NCBI GenBank assembly: GCA_919902775.1
Contig: CAKKRJ010000004.1
Coordinates: 186,001-250,000, forward strand
From: Burkholderiaceae bacterium
Lineage (GTDB): Bacteria > Pseudomonadota > Gammaproteobacteria > Burkholderiales > Burkholderiaceae_C
Length of the DNA: 64,000 bases
Reading direction: 5' to 3'
Shown: positions 47,894-57,635 of the stretch, one piece after another
Layout: every line of letters starts with the position of its first letter
Position numbering within the stretch: position 1 is the first letter of the stretch
The notes under the pieces: generated by a model
What the model was told of the DNA's origin: nothing
Database searches by the model: none
Seen by the model: the letters and a program-made list of their open reading frames with translations, nothing else
Program-made: the position numbers and the translations under genes

Positions 47894-49459
47894 ATGTCTG
47901 ACACGACTGCCCACGCCTCTGCCACTGCCGCGCCAACCCCTGCGCCCCAGGATGAAAACCAACTGATCGCAGAGCGCCGCGAAAAACTCAAGGCCATGCG
48001 CCAGGCACAGGCGGACGGCAAGGGTGTGGCGTTTCCCAACGACTTCAAGCCCGAGCACCATGCCGCCAACCTGCACCAGGCACACGGTGAGAAAGCAGCC
48101 GAAGAACTGAACGGCGAAGGCGTGGCCAAAACCATGGCCAAGGTGGCTGGCCGCATGATGCTCAAACGCGTGATGGGCAAGGCCAGCTTTGCCACGTTGC
48201 AAGACGCCACCGGACGCATCCAGGTCTATGTGACCCGTGACGACGTGGGCGAAGACCTGTATGCCTTGTTCAAGCACTGGGATCTGGGTGACATCGTGGG
48301 CGTGGAAGGCCATTTGTTCAAGACCCGCACCGGCGAGTTGTCGATCCACGCCACGTCGATCCGCATGCTGACCAAAAGCCTGCGACCCATGCCCGACAAA
48401 TTCCACGGCGTGGCCGACCAGGAAGTCAAATACCGCCAGCGCTATGTCGACCTGATGACCGACGAAGCGGCCCGCAAACGCTTCGTGGCCCGCAGCAAAG
48501 CCGTCAGCGGCATCCGTGAGTTCATGGTCCAGCACGGCTTTTTGGAAGTCGAAACGCCCATGCTGCACCCGATTCCCGGGGGCGCCAACGCCAAGCCTTT
48601 TGTGACCCACCACAACGCGTTGGAACAAGAAATGTTCTTGCGCATCGCGCCCGAGTTGTACCTCAAGCGCCTGCTGGTGGGCGGCTTTGAGCGCGTGTTC
48701 GAGATCAACCGCAACTTCCGCAACGAAGGCATCTCGGTGCGCCACAACCCCGAGTTCACCATGATGGAGTTCTATGCAGCGTACTGGAACTACCAGGACC
48801 TGATGGGCTTCACCGAGAGCCTGATCCGCGATGCGGCCATGACCGCCGCAGGCACGCTGAACTTGACCTACAACGGCAAGCCTGTGGATCTGAACAAGCC
48901 CTTTGCCCGCATGACAATCCGCGAAGCCATCGTCAAACACACCGAAGCCGGTGACAACGTGGACAACGCCGAGTGGCTGACCAACGCCCTCAAAAAGCTG
49001 GGCATGAACGAAGCCAAAGACAAGCTGTCCACCCGCAGCCTGGCCAGCCTGCAGGTGTTCTATTTTGAGGAAACCGTGGAAGACAAGCTCTGGGAGCCGA
49101 CCTTCATCATGGAGCACCCCACCGAAATCTCGCCCCTGGCCCGCGCCAATGACACCCGCCCCGAAGTGACCGAGCGCTTTGAGCTCTACATTACGGGCCG
49201 TGAGTTCGGCAACGGCTTCAGCGAACTCAACGACGCCGAAGACCAGGCCGCACGCTTTCACGCCCAAGTGGCCGCCAAAGACGACGGCGACGACGAAGCC
49301 ATGTACTACGACCACGACTTCGTGCGTGCACTCGAATACGGCATGCCGCCCGCCGGCGGTTGCGGCATCGGCATTGACCGCCTGATGATGCTGCTGACCG
49401 ACAGCGCCAGCATCCGCGACGTGATCCTGTTCCCGGCGCTGCGTCACGTGCAGGAATAA
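47894..49459 (+). CDS. lysS: lysyl-tRNA synthetase (class II)
   Basis: A 521-residue enzyme that charges tRNA-Lys. The OB-fold anticodon domain covers about residues 60-180 ([17 protein letters not shown]). The class II motifs follow: motif 1 region [15 protein letters not shown] near 217, motif 2 [20 protein letters not shown] near 276 and motif 3 [15 protein letters not shown] near 494. Length is near E. coli LysS (505) with a Thr/Ala-rich N-terminal extension. The ATG at 47894 is chosen because upstream residues are not family-like. Confidence 0.97.
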   Translation: MSDTTAHASATAAPTPAPQDENQLIAERREKLKAMRQAQADGKGVAFPNDFKPEHHAANLHQAHGEKAAEELNGEGVAKTMAKVAGRMMLKRVMGKASFATLQDATGRIQVYVTRDDVGEDLYALFKHWDLGDIVGVEGHLFKTRTGELSIHATSIRMLTKSLRPMPDKFHGVADQEVKYRQRYVDLMTDEAARKRFVARSKAVSGIREFMVQHGFLEVETPMLHPIPGGANAKPFVTHHNALEQEMFLRIAPELYLKRLLVGGFERVFEINRNFRNEGISVRHNPEFTMMEFYAAYWNYQDLMGFTESLIRDAAMTAAGTLNLTYNGKPVDLNKPFARMTIREAIVKHTEAGDNVDNAEWLTNALKKLGMNEAKDKLSTRSLASLQVFYFEETVEDKLWEPTFIMEHPTEISPLARANDTRPEVTERFELYITGREFGNGFSELNDAEDQAARFHAQVAAKDDGDDEAMYYDHDFVRALEYGMPPAGGCGIGIDRLMMLLTDSASIRDVILFPALRHVQE

Positions 49460-49481
49460 ACGCCCTTCATCGTCGACAAAT

Positions 49482-49511
49482 AAATGGCCCGCTGTTGCGG
49501 GCCATTTTTTT
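49482..49511. terminator. lysS terminator, shared with the adhesin gene
   Basis: An 11-bp perfect stem (AAATGGCCCGC 49482-49492, GCGGGCCATTT 49497-49507) with loop TGTT and T-run to 49511. A short A-run on the other side makes it weakly bidirectional. Confidence 0.9.
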
Positions 49512-49528
49512 AGCGCTTGGCCAAGACC

Positions 49529-51886
49529 TCAAAGCACCGTCACATGCACCGTTTGGTGAATGAACAAATCCAGTCCCAAGGTGCTGTTGCTGTAAACCGT
49601 GTAGTTTTGGCCACTGAGCACGCTCGGGTTTGCGGCCTTTTGCCATGTAAAAGTGGAGCCGCCAAGCAAATCGTCCAACATCACTTGGTCACCCGCATCA
49701 CCGTCAATGCGCATTTGCTGGTGGCCGTTAGAGATGAAACTGTTTTTGACGCTGAGCGCCAGCACATCGCTGGTTGTCAAAGCCAGGGTGTGCGCCGCAT
49801 TGGTCACCGTGCCCGAACCTGACAAACCGATGTGGTTGATGGCGCCCACGCTGCCGGCACCCGGGCTGGTGCTGTGCAAGGTCGACAAGTCCAAGCTGGT
49901 TTCGTTCGTGCTGAGGGTGTACAAGCCCACAGAGCCCGCCAGCTCTCCGCCACCGAAAGCAGAGGGCGGAACGTTCGTCGAAGGGCTGGTTTTTACAATG
50001 GGGTCCGTCAATTCAAACTCCCATTTTTTGTCATTGACCATGGCATAGCTGTTGCCGGCCAAATCGGTGTAGACAATTTTCAACTGGCCCACGTCATAGG
50101 TAAGCAGCGAGCCGTCATCCGTGGGTCCAGGTGCATTGATCACATTGCCTGACTGATCTTGGAATGAGAAAGTCCCTGCCTCTGCGTCTGAAAAAACGGC
50201 TGCGGACGTTCCTGCTCGCAAGGTCATGGATGAGTAACGAAGGGTGGTGTTGTCGTTGAAACTGGCAGAGCCACTCACATTGAACAAAGGGGCCTTCAAG
50301 TCCACCGTGAACGACTGGTCTGTCGCTTTCAAAACATTGCCGGCCAAATCCACCACCGAGGCTTTCAGCACATACTGTGTGTGCTGTCCAACCACCCCCA
50401 AGGTCTCGGCCGTGTTGTCATAAGACCAGATGCCATTGACATTCGGGTCGACGTAGGCTTGTGACTTCACCACGCCATCTGTCCCAAAAATTTGAACCAA
50501 TACCTTGCCCGTGAACCCCGTGTTGGTATTGCCAATATTGCCCATGAAAGACAGGTGCGTTTCTTTGGTTAGAAAGTCGGTGCTGGAAACGCCCGAATCC
50601 TGCACAAGCTGGGTGACGGCCACAGCAAAACCCGCGTTGGCATCGGCGTTGGCATTGGTGTCAACGGTCAAGGTTTGTGGCGCAGCGGCGGTCCCCACCG
50701 CATTGCCCGCTTTGTCCACCAACTGCGCCGTCAGTTGGTAACGACCGTCGGGCAGTTTCTGGCTGGTGTTGTCCCATGACCATCGCCACGCACCCGTGGC
50801 ATTCACGGGCAAGACGTATTGGGATGCCACCACGGCCCCATCGCTGTTGAGCAAACGGAGTTCTACGGCGTTTTGTGCACTGGCACTGTAGCCACTCAGC
50901 GTGCCGAAGAAACTCAAGGTGTTGTCACTGGTGACCAAATCTTGCTGACTGAACCCCGTGTCCGTGCTGATGCCTGAGATGTGCAGGGACGTCCCTGTAT
51001 TGGTTTCATTCACGGGTGTGGGTTGGTAGTTTTGGTCAGCACTCCTGTCCACCGTCAAGCTGCCATCAAAAGGCAAACTCGCATTGCCCGCGGCATCTTT
51101 GACGACCACCGTGTAGGCGTACACACCATTGCCCAACGCATCGGCATCAGGCACCTGGACCACGAATTGGCCCTGTGGGTTTTTGGTGGTGCTGGTGTAG
51201 GTCTTGCTGTTCAATTTGACCGTCACTTCGGTCGCATCGGGATCGGCATCAATCAACAACCTCGGTGTGCTGTCGGCCGTGATGCCATCGCTGTGGCTGA
51301 CACCGGTGTCATCTTCCGCGTGCAGTTTGGCTGCAGGCCTGTTGGGTGGCGTCGTGTCTGCAGAACCACCACCGCCACCACCACCTGCTGCGGCCCCCAC
51401 CAAAGCCAACGGTGCGGTAAGCAACGGGTTAAAGCCTACGGCACCCACCAAAGCGCCCACGGCCGCGCCCGATCCGACAATTTGCTCTCCCCCCAGCGCC
51501 ATGCCGACATTGGATGCGCCATCGGGCAGGGAGCCCACCAAGGCGATCGACTCTCCAGATTCAGGGATGTACGCGTAATAAACACCCGGATCGGTTTCAC
51601 CAATGACCGCGCCCCATCCTGGTTCGGCGTATTCGTAGTAGCCAGAAATCACCAAGTCCGCATCGCTGCGGCCTTCAAAACTGATGGCCAGATCATTGCC
51701 CTTGCGCTTGACCCGAATGTTGTCAGGCCCCTGTCCGGTGGTTTTATCGACCAGTTGGTAACGCGCCCCGGGCAGGGCCTTGATCTTGAGCGCACCCCAC
51801 CATGATCCGGGGTCAGGCACGTCGTATGTTTTGGATTTCTCGGCACCCTGATGGGCTTTGACGATGACTTGGTAGGCGTTTTTCAT
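49529..51886 (-). CDS. Bap-type surface adhesin with Ig-like repeats
   Basis: A 785-residue protein of the large repetitive adhesin class. The N-terminal about 90 residues match the BapA/LapF prefix-like beta domain (VKRKGNDLAISFEGRSDADLVISGYYE region, landmark RKGNDLAISFEG near residue 60). A hydrophobic then Gly-rich linker (about 130-175) leads into at least three Ig-like repeats beginning with DTTPPNRPAA and repeating GNASLPFDG, GNAVGTAAA and GNVLKATDQSFTVD patterns. The C-terminus (LRIDGDAGDQV-like, then YTVYSNSTLGLDLFI) resembles C-terminal secretion regions of type I secreted adhesins, but no RTX GGxGxD repeats are present and no type I secretion genes are near. The start at 51886 has no clear ribosome-binding site. 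Confidence 0.78.
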   Translation of the reverse strand: MKNAYQVIVKAHQGAEKSKTYDVPDPGSWWGALKIKALPGARYQLVDKTTGQGPDNIRVKRKGNDLAISFEGRSDADLVISGYYEYAEPGWGAVIGETDPGVYYAYIPESGESIALVGSLPDGASNVGMALGGEQIVGSGAAVGALVGAVGFNPLLTAPLALVGAAAGGGGGGGSADTTPPNRPAAKLHAEDDTGVSHSDGITADSTPRLLIDADPDATEVTVKLNSKTYTSTTKNPQGQFVVQVPDADALGNGVYAYTVVVKDAAGNASLPFDGSLTVDRSADQNYQPTPVNETNTGTSLHISGISTDTGFSQQDLVTSDNTLSFFGTLSGYSASAQNAVELRLLNSDGAVVASQYVLPVNATGAWRWSWDNTSQKLPDGRYQLTAQLVDKAGNAVGTAAAPQTLTVDTNANADANAGFAVAVTQLVQDSGVSSTDFLTKETHLSFMGNIGNTNTGFTGKVLVQIFGTDGVVKSQAYVDPNVNGIWSYDNTAETLGVVGQHTQYVLKASVVDLAGNVLKATDQSFTVDLKAPLFNVSGSASFNDNTTLRYSSMTLRAGTSAAVFSDAEAGTFSFQDQSGNVINAPGPTDDGSLLTYDVGQLKIVYTDLAGNSYAMVNDKKWEFELTDPIVKTSPSTNVPPSAFGGGELAGSVGLYTLSTNETSLDLSTLHSTSPGAGSVGAINHIGLSGSGTVTNAAHTLALTTSDVLALSVKNSFISNGHQQMRIDGDAGDQVMLDDLLGGSTFTWQKAANPSVLSGQNYTVYSNSTLGLDLFIHQTVHVTVL

Positions 51887-51923
51887 GAGCGGTGTATCGA
51901 AATGAGGGGCATGCGCCTTGGCT

Positions 51924-52940
51924 TCAGCGTCTGGCGCCCGTGACCACGATTTCCACGCGGCGATTCGGGGCATGGCACAACTTGTTTTCAGGCGTGGGTT
52001 TGTTGCCGCAGCGCAACTTCACCAAATGCACCGAGCCCTCGCCCTCGGTCTTGAAACCCTTGGTCGGTTTCAGGCCTCTTTCCTGAAGCTGCTGCGCCAC
52101 CACTTTGGCGCGCTCCATCGACAGCTTGGTGTTCAATTTGGCTGGCCCAATGGCATCGCTGTGCCCCACCACGCGTATGCGTTCAACACTGCGAAAATCC
52201 TGCTTGAGTTTTTGCGCCATGATTTCAATGGTGTTGTAGCTTGAGGCCCGCAGCTCCGCCTTGCCAAACTCAAACAAAGCATCGGACTCCAATGCATACA
52301 GGCGCGGCACTGTCTGCTTGGGAGGAGGCAACACAGACACAGGCATGGGCACATGCACAACCGGCGCTTGTGCCAGCACAGGTGCAGGCATTTGGCAAAC
52401 CTCCACCAGCGGGGCGCGGGACACCGTGTGAATTTGCTGTGCGGTCGAGCTCAGCTCCCTTTGTGCCTGTTCCGCAGGCACTTCGGCCAAGCGTCCAGCC
52501 TCCTGAACCTTCAAAAACAAGGTTTTCCCGGATTGAAATGTCCAAGTCTGGCCTGCGCCTTGCTTACCTGTGTGCATTTGGCTGGCATCGGCCAAAACCG
52601 CCTGCACCGCCACGGTGCCCGCTGCAGCACAAAATTCAGAATAACCACCTCGCAGCAAAGAGGTGTGGTAGCGGCCATTCAGGTAAATATTGACCGGCTC
52701 TTCTTTGGCTGCGGGCCCTTGTCGGTAGACGAAAATTCGGGCTTGTTGGAGGGGCGCCGCCGCCGCCAAGGCATAGCGAGCACCAAAGGGTTCAATTGTG
52801 ACGGCAGTGGCTGGTTCGGACTCTGGCGGACTGGTGGCCTGTGCCCTGGCCTGGAACATGGAGGCTGCCAGCAGTAAAAATAATAAAATTAATTTATTTA
52901 TTAATTTGTACGAAACGTGATCTGTTTGAAGCTGACTCAC
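51924..52940 (-). CDS. OmpA-family outer-membrane/peptidoglycan-binding protein
   Basis: A 338-residue protein. A signal peptide (LILLFLLLAASMFQARAQ, ending near residue 35) is followed by a domain of about 130 residues with two Cys, a Pro-rich linker and a C-terminal OmpA domain (about 215-335): FEFGKAELR near 225, RIRVVGHSDAIGPAKLNTKLSMERAKVV near 260 (landmark: VVGHSDAIGPAKLN) and APNRRVEIVV at the end, which would bind peptidoglycan. The GTG at 52940 has GGAG five bases upstream; a GTG at 52946 is also possible. It lies 37 bases upstream of the adhesin gene, so the two are probably one unit. The signal-peptide coding part is unusually AT-rich. Confidence 0.82.
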   Translation of the reverse strand: MSQLQTDHVSYKLINKLILLFLLLAASMFQARAQATSPPESEPATAVTIEPFGARYALAAAAPLQQARIFVYRQGPAAKEEPVNIYLNGRYHTSLLRGGYSEFCAAAGTVAVQAVLADASQMHTGKQGAGQTWTFQSGKTLFLKVQEAGRLAEVPAEQAQRELSSTAQQIHTVSRAPLVEVCQMPAPVLAQAPVVHVPMPVSVLPPPKQTVPRLYALESDALFEFGKAELRASSYNTIEIMAQKLKQDFRSVERIRVVGHSDAIGPAKLNTKLSMERAKVVAQQLQERGLKPTKGFKTEGEGSVHLVKLRCGNKPTPENKLCHAPNRRVEIVVTGARR

Positions 52941-52994
52941 ACACACTCCGGCTTGCCAATGAAGCTTTAAATGTATATCAAATAGTTACTTAAT

Positions 52995-53009
52995 AAAACG
53001 TCACGTTTT
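52995..53009. promoter_or_regulatory. palindrome AAAACGT-C-ACGTTTT upstream of the OmpA-like/adhesin unit
   Basis: A perfect 7-1-7 dyad in an AT-rich stretch (52950-53030), 55 bases before the GTG start. Its position suits an operator or activator site. No known family motif is claimed. Confidence 0.45.
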
Positions 53010-53082
53010 CTCAAAATCAGGAAAATTTGATGGGAAAAACCCTCTCCTTGCAAGCCAGGGAAAATCTGGTACAAAAGCCGTC

Positions 53083-53105
53083 ACCACGACGCCAAGCGTC
53101 GTGGA
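53083..53105 (-). terminator. terminator downstream of the nagZ unit
   Basis: A 9-bp perfect stem (CCACGACGC 53084-53092, GCGTCGTGG 53096-53104) with loop CAA. On the minus strand it is followed by TGACGGCTTTTG, a moderate T-run. It lies 7 bases after the last gene of the unit. Confidence 0.65.
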
Positions 53106-53110
53106 TGGCG

Positions 53111-53431
53111 TTATTTTTGGGTCAGGCGCGGTGCGTCTTCCACCACTTCGCGCACGTCCACATCCACCACCTGGTCATCGGTGGCCGGACTGGGGCCGCG
53201 ACCCCACGTGCCTGAAAACCCTGAACCCTGCGCAGCACGGAACCCGCCTTCACCGAAGTTCTTGCGCAAAGTGCTGAACTGCTGCCAAACCATCACCACC
53301 TGTGGTTTACGGCCAGTGAGCAACCAACGCAGGGTGGCCCAGACGGTGTAAAGACCCAGGGCCGCCAACAGAAACAGGACAAGCACAAGACCCAAAAGGC
53401 CCATGAAAATTTTGACAATCAATTGACTCAT
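53111..53431 (-). CDS. small single-helix membrane protein, hypothetical
   Basis: A 106-residue protein. It has one strongly hydrophobic helix (FMGLLGLVLVLFLLAALGLYTVW, landmark GLLGLVLVLFLLAALGLY at residues 11-28), a basic segment LRWLLTGRKPQ, then a Gly-rich soluble part ending in an acidic DDQVVDVDVREVVED stretch. It should be anchored in the inner membrane with the tail in the cytoplasm. No family was recognised. It follows nagZ by 74 bases and is the last gene before a hairpin terminator. Confidence 0.7.
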   Translation of the reverse strand: MSQLIVKIFMGLLGLVLVLFLLAALGLYTVWATLRWLLTGRKPQVVMVWQQFSTLRKNFGEGGFRAAQGSGFSGTWGRGPSPATDDQVVDVDVREVVEDAPRLTQK

Positions 53432-53505
53432 TGACGTTGACGCTCGCTCAGTTGTTGAACAGACACGCCTGCTTTGATGCCCTTGGCGTGGGATGGGTGG
53501 GCATG

Positions 53506-54588
53506 TCAGGGCAGGCGATCCAATGCCTGCATGTAGTCGGCCGAGCACACCAATTCGTCCCAAGGACGAGCGGCCGATCGGGGGAAAAGTGTCAAGCGCC
53601 GCTCTTCGCTGATCTCGCTGGGCGTCCAGTGCCCTTTGACGGCAGCTTCGGCCAAGGCGTCCAGCACTTCATCCAGCTCGGCACCGCCCCCCACCGAGCG
53701 GTTGCACAGCAAGGCCAGGTCGCAACCCGCCTGCAGTGCCGTGATGACCGCTTCGGCATAGCTGAGCGTGCGCCCGTCCATTTGCCGTGCAGCAGCCATC
53801 GACAAGTCGTCGGTGCAAACCACGCCCTGAAAGCCCAGCTGGACGCGCAAAATGTCTTGCAACCAGCGTGACGAAAATCCTGCGGGGCGGCTGTCCACCT
53901 TGCTGTAAACCACATGGGCGGGCATGACCGCCGTGAGCACACTGCCCAGCCAGCGGTAAGGCTGCGCATCGTCGGCCAGGATGGCCTTGAGGCTGCGTTT
54001 GTCCACCGGCAAAGCCACATGCGAGTCGGCCTTGACGGCACCGTGGCCAGGGAAGTGCTTGCCGCAATTGGCCATGCCGGCCTGCAACAGGCCGTGCATC
54101 AGGCTGCGCGCCAGCAGGCTGACCACACGCGGGTCGCGGGCGAAAGAACGGTCGCCAATGACGCCGCTCTCACCGTGGTCCAGATCCAGCACCGCCGTGA
54201 AGCTGAAGTCCACACCGCAAGCGCGCAATTCGCTGGCCAGCACAAAGCCTGCCGAAGTGGCCGCCTCACAGGCCTTGAGCACGCCCGAGCCTGGCTGACC
54301 TTTGTCGTCTTGCGTCCAGAGCTCGCCCAAAGCGCGCAGGGGTGGCAAATGGGTGAAGCCGTCGGTGCGAAAGCGCTGCACCCGCCCGCCTTCGTGGTCC
54401 ACCGCGATCAGCAGATCCGGGCGAATGCTTTTGATGTCGGCGCACAAGTCGGTCAGTTGCGACCGGCTTTGCCAATTGCGGCCAAACAAGATCATGCCGC
54501 CCGTGAGCGGATGCGCCAGGCGGCGGCGGTCCACGTCGGTCAGGCCGAGGCCTTCAATGTCCAGAATCAGGGGGGCGTGGATGCTCAT
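53506..54588 (-). CDS. nagZ: beta-N-acetylhexosaminidase
   Basis: A 360-residue cytosolic glycoside hydrolase family 3 enzyme that removes GlcNAc from anhydromuropeptides in peptidoglycan recycling. Seen: LTGGMILFGRNWQS near residue 29, IAVDHEGGRVQRF near 63, GVDFSFTAVLDLDHG near 122, the His-containing catalytic loop KHFPGHGAVKADSHVALP near 178 and the nucleophile Asp in VCTDDLSMAAARQM near 259. Length is near the family norm (about 340). It follows acpS by 36 bases. Confidence 0.95.
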   Translation of the reverse strand: MSIHAPLILDIEGLGLTDVDRRRLAHPLTGGMILFGRNWQSRSQLTDLCADIKSIRPDLLIAVDHEGGRVQRFRTDGFTHLPPLRALGELWTQDDKGQPGSGVLKACEAATSAGFVLASELRACGVDFSFTAVLDLDHGESGVIGDRSFARDPRVVSLLARSLMHGLLQAGMANCGKHFPGHGAVKADSHVALPVDKRSLKAILADDAQPYRWLGSVLTAVMPAHVVYSKVDSRPAGFSSRWLQDILRVQLGFQGVVCTDDLSMAAARQMDGRTLSYAEAVITALQAGCDLALLCNRSVGGGAELDEVLDALAEAAVKGHWTPSEISEERRLTLFPRSAARPWDELVCSADYMQALDRLP

Positions 54589-54624
54589 GGTGTGTCTCGG
54601 CAGTTCAGGGCGAACAACAAAAAT

Positions 54625-55056
54625 TCAAGAGGCAAGAGAGGATGCCGCAGGAAGCGCTGCCCCTGGGTGGGTTTCGACCACACAAAAGCTCGCAGCATAT
54701 TCAGACTCGTCGGTCACGGTAATGTGCGCGCTGAGGTGCTTGGCCTCAAACCATTCCTTCAGCACGCCGTGCAGCACGATGACCGGCTGGCCACTGGGCA
54801 GTTTGCCGATCTCGCACAGCCGCCAAGTCATGGGCATGCGCATGCCCAGGCCAATGGCTTTGCTGAACGCCTCTTTGGCCGAAAAGCGGGTGGCCAGGTA
54901 ACGCACACCGCGCTCGGGCCAGCGGGCACTGCGGGCCTTCCAGGTGGCCATTTCCGCATCGCTCAACACCTTGGCGGCAAAGCGCTCGCCATGGCGCTCC
55001 AGGCTGGACCGGATGCGGCGGATGTCACAAATGTCGGTGCCAATGCCATAGATCAT
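54625..55056 (-). CDS. acpS: holo-[acyl-carrier-protein] synthase
   Basis: A 143-residue enzyme that transfers 4'-phosphopantetheine from CoA to ACP. The magnesium-binding start [12 protein letters not shown] (residues 4-15) and the catalytic block [15 protein letters not shown] near residue 55 are diagnostic. It carries about 15 extra Ala/Pro/Ser residues at the C-terminus compared with E. coli AcpS (126). It follows pdxJ by 13 bases; the recO-pdxJ-acpS order is conserved in proteobacteria. Confidence 0.95.
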   Translation of the reverse strand: MIYGIGTDICDIRRIRSSLERHGERFAAKVLSDAEMATWKARSARWPERGVRYLATRFSAKEAFSKAIGLGMRMPMTWRLCEIGKLPSGQPVIVLHGVLKEWFEAKHLSAHITVTDESEYAASFCVVETHPGAALPAASSLAS

Positions 55057-55069
55057 GCGAATCCTGGCA

Positions 55070-55819
55070 TCAGCCAGCCAAGGCTTTCAAATACGCCTTC
55101 ACCGTGGCGTCATAACCCATCTCCAGCGCATCGGCCATGAACGCGTGGCCAATCGAGACTTCTTGCAGGCCCGTCACCTGTGCCACAAAAGCGGGCAGGT
55201 TTTCACGGTTCAGGTCATGGCCCGCATTCAGCCCCAAGCCGACCTGCAACGCGGCGGCTGCCGCATCGGCATAGCGCTGCAATTGGACCGCGTGTTCAGG
55301 TGTGCCAAAGGACGCGGCATAGGGTTCGGTGTACAGCTCTACCCGATCAGCCCCCACCGCTTGGGCAGCCGCCATTTGTTCAGGGACGGGGTCCATGAAC
55401 AGGCTCACGCGCACGCCCAGCGCTTTGCATTCGTCAATCAGGGGCTTCAGGCGTGCCGCGTCTTGCGGGAACGTCCAGCCGTGGTCACTGGTGAACTGGC
55501 CTTCGCTGTCAGGCACAAAAGTCACCTGGTGCGGGCGCACAGCGCGCACGTGCTGGATCAGGTTGTGGAACGGGTTGCCCTCGATGTTGAACTCGCGATC
55601 GGGCCAGGCCTGCATGAGCGCATGCAGCTCGGGCACATCGCTGGCGCGGATATGGCGTTCGTCAGGGCGAGGGTGGATGGTGATGCCCTGGGCGCCCGCT
55701 TGCAGACAAAGCTCTGCGGCGCGGGTCACGCTGGGAATGCCCAGGTGGCGGGAGTTGCGCAACAGCGCAACTTTGTTGATGTTCACCGAAAGGGCAACGC
55801 GATGGGTTTGAGTGGTCAT
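55070..55819 (-). CDS. pdxJ: pyridoxine 5'-phosphate synthase
   Basis: A 249-residue TIM-barrel enzyme that makes pyridoxine 5'-phosphate from 1-deoxyxylulose 5-phosphate and 3-amino-2-oxopropyl phosphate. Seen: [16 protein letters not shown] near residue 9, [15 protein letters not shown] near 44, FNIEGNP near 73, [17 protein letters not shown] near 95, VSLFMDPV near 130 and [15 protein letters not shown] near 192. The ATG at 55819 overlaps the recO stop (ATGA at 55816-55819); a longer frame lies inside recO. Confidence 0.96.
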   Translation of the reverse strand: MTTQTHRVALSVNINKVALLRNSRHLGIPSVTRAAELCLQAGAQGITIHPRPDERHIRASDVPELHALMQAWPDREFNIEGNPFHNLIQHVRAVRPHQVTFVPDSEGQFTSDHGWTFPQDAARLKPLIDECKALGVRVSLFMDPVPEQMAAAQAVGADRVELYTEPYAASFGTPEHAVQLQRYADAAAAALQVGLGLNAGHDLNRENLPAFVAQVTGLQEVSIGHAFMADALEMGYDATVKAYLKALAG

Positions 55820-56565
55820 AAGGTTTGCAAGTCCAGCATCATTTGGCGGGTGCGCAAGGCCCCCACACCGCAATGGTAGTTGAGCAAGAGGCGCAAGGGC
55901 CGTTGCAATTGCACCAGCAAGTCGGCGCATTCGAGCAGCAAGGCCGCCAGTGGACTGGGCGCGTTCAGCGCCGCATGCAGTGCCTGCCATTGCGCGCCTC
56001 GCAGGGCGCTGCGCAGATCATCGCCCACCCATTGCAAACCCGCCTCGGGCACCAGAACGTAACAATCGTGGGGCTGCAAAGGTTTGAGGGTCAAGGTCTG
56101 CACATCCAGCGCCGGCAGCAAGCCCATCTCTTTGAGCAGCAAGAGTTCAAAGCCACGCAAGGCCCATTGCAAGGCCTCGGGGTCGCCGCTGGCCAACAAC
56201 CTGACCGCGGCGGCGTACACGTCAAACACCCGCGGATGGGGGTCGTCGCGTGCGGTCAGGCGCATCAACAGTTCATTGAGGTAATACCCCGACAGCAGTG
56301 CCTCACCCGTGGGCATGACGTGCCCGCCGACCCATTCGGCCGACTTGAGGGTACGGATGTCGCCATCGCCGCCAAAAGCCAGCGACAAAGGCTGCAAGGG
56401 CAGCAACACCGGGCGAAAGCTGGAGGTGGGCCGTTTGGCGCCCTTGGCCACCAAAGCCACCCGACCATGGTGGCGGGTGAAAACTTCCAGGATCAGGCTG
56501 GTTTCACTCCAGTCATAGCGGTGCAGCACATAGGCTGGCTCGTCTGCAATCCGCTTGGTGGCCAT
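55816..56565 (-). CDS. recO: DNA repair protein RecO
   Basis: A 249-residue recombination mediator that helps load RecA through RecR in the RecFOR pathway. The N-terminal OB fold shows [35 protein letters not shown] (landmark: [20 protein letters not shown] near residue 19). The helical domain follows, with [11 protein letters not shown] near 92 and a C-terminal region lacking the zinc Cys set found in some homologues. It begins 14 bases after era and overlaps pdxJ by four bases. Confidence 0.92.
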   Translation of the reverse strand: MATKRIADEPAYVLHRYDWSETSLILEVFTRHHGRVALVAKGAKRPTSSFRPVLLPLQPLSLAFGGDGDIRTLKSAEWVGGHVMPTGEALLSGYYLNELLMRLTARDDPHPRVFDVYAAAVRLLASGDPEALQWALRGFELLLLKEMGLLPALDVQTLTLKPLQPHDCYVLVPEAGLQWVGDDLRSALRGAQWQALHAALNAPSPLAALLLECADLLVQLQRPLRLLLNYHCGVGALRTRQMMLDLQTL

Positions 56566-56579
56566 CGGTCAAAAAGCGC

Positions 56580-57635
56580 TCACTCGTAGCCGAAACTGCG
56601 CACGCGGGCTTCGTCATCGGCCCAGCCCGAACGCACTTTGACCCACAGCTCGATGAACACCTTGGCATCCAGCAACTTTTCCAATTCCATGCGGGTTTCA
56701 GTGCCGATGCGTTTGAGCTTTTCGCCTTTGTCGCCGATCACCATGGCCTTGTGGCCTTCGCGCTCGACCACGATGGTGGCAGCGATGCGCAGCATGCGCT
56801 TGGAGGTGCGACCCGCTTCTTCTTCGAACTTGTCAATCACCACGGTGGAGGTGTAAGGCAACTCGTCGCCTGTCAGACGGAACAGCTTTTCGCGCACCAT
56901 TTCGCTGGCCAGGAATTTTTCGCTGCGGTCGGTCAACTCGTCTTCGGCGTGCCACCAGGCTTGCTCGGGCAGGTATTTTTCGCAAATGCCCAGCAGGCGC
57001 TCAATGTCTTTGGGCTGCTTGGCCGACATGGGCACAAATTCGGTGAACGCATGGCGCTCTTGCATGCTTTGCAACCACGGCGCGATGTCGCCACGGCGGT
57101 GCACGTTGTCGAGCTTGTTGGCCACCAGCAAGACCGGAATGCCCGGCTTGAGCAAGGCCAGCACCTTGGCATCGGCCGTGGTGAAACTGCCGGCCTCCAC
57201 CACGAACAGCACCAGGTCCACGTCACTGACCGCACCCACCACGGTCTTGTTGAGCGACTTGTTGAGGGCCGTGCCGTGGATGGTCTGAAAACCGGGCGTG
57301 TCCACAAAGACGAATTGGGAGACGCCTTGCGTGCGGATGCCGGTGATGCGGTGGCGCGTGGTCTGCGCTTTGCGCGAGGTGATGCTGATCTTCTGGCCCA
57401 CCAGGGCGTTCAGCAAGGTGGACTTGCCCACGTTGGGCTTGCCCACAATCGCCACCAGACCGCAGCGCTGCCCCGCCACGGGCACGGGTGCTGGCGTGGC
57501 GGCCATCGGGGGCAAGGCAGCGCCTTCCGAGGCATCGCGTGGCTGAATGGTCACGCCCGCAATTTGCACGGGGCGGCGCATTGGCTGTTCGTGTGCCGTG
57601 CGTTCGGGGTCGGCGGGTGGGTTGTTGGTTCTCAT
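56580..57635 (-). CDS. era: GTPase Era with N-terminal extension
   Basis: A 351-residue GTPase that assists 16S rRNA maturation and 30S assembly. Seen: G1 [18 protein letters not shown]3 FVDTPGF and G4 VANKLDN in the GTPase domain (about 60-215), then the KH domain [21 protein letters not shown] near 300. E. coli Era has 301 residues; here about 50 extra N-terminal residues, rich in Pro, Ala and Gln, precede the GTPase fold. The ATG at 57635 overlaps the rnc stop (ATGA). An internal Met start near residue 50 would give the usual length. Confidence 0.94.
   Translation of the reverse strand: MRTNNPPADPERTAHEQPMRRPVQIAGVTIQPRDASEGAALPPMAATPAPVPVAGQRCGLVAIVGKPNVGKSTLLNALVGQKISITSRKAQTTRHRITGIRTQGVSQFVFVDTPGFQTIHGTALNKSLNKTVVGAVSDVDLVLFVVEAGSFTTADAKVLALLKPGIPVLLVANKLDNVHRRGDIAPWLQSMQERHAFTEFVPMSAKQPKDIERLLGICEKYLPEQAWWHAEDELTDRSEKFLASEMVREKLFRLTGDELPYTSTVVIDKFEEEAGRTSKRMLRIAATIVVEREGHKAMVIGDKGEKLKRIGTETRMELEKLLDAKVFIELWVKVRSGWADDEARVRSFGYE

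Noticed and set aside
47633-49447. Long minus-strand frame that would extend yggT to 787 residues
   Set aside because: It is antisense to lysS; a good AGGAG site precedes the normal yggT start at 47632.
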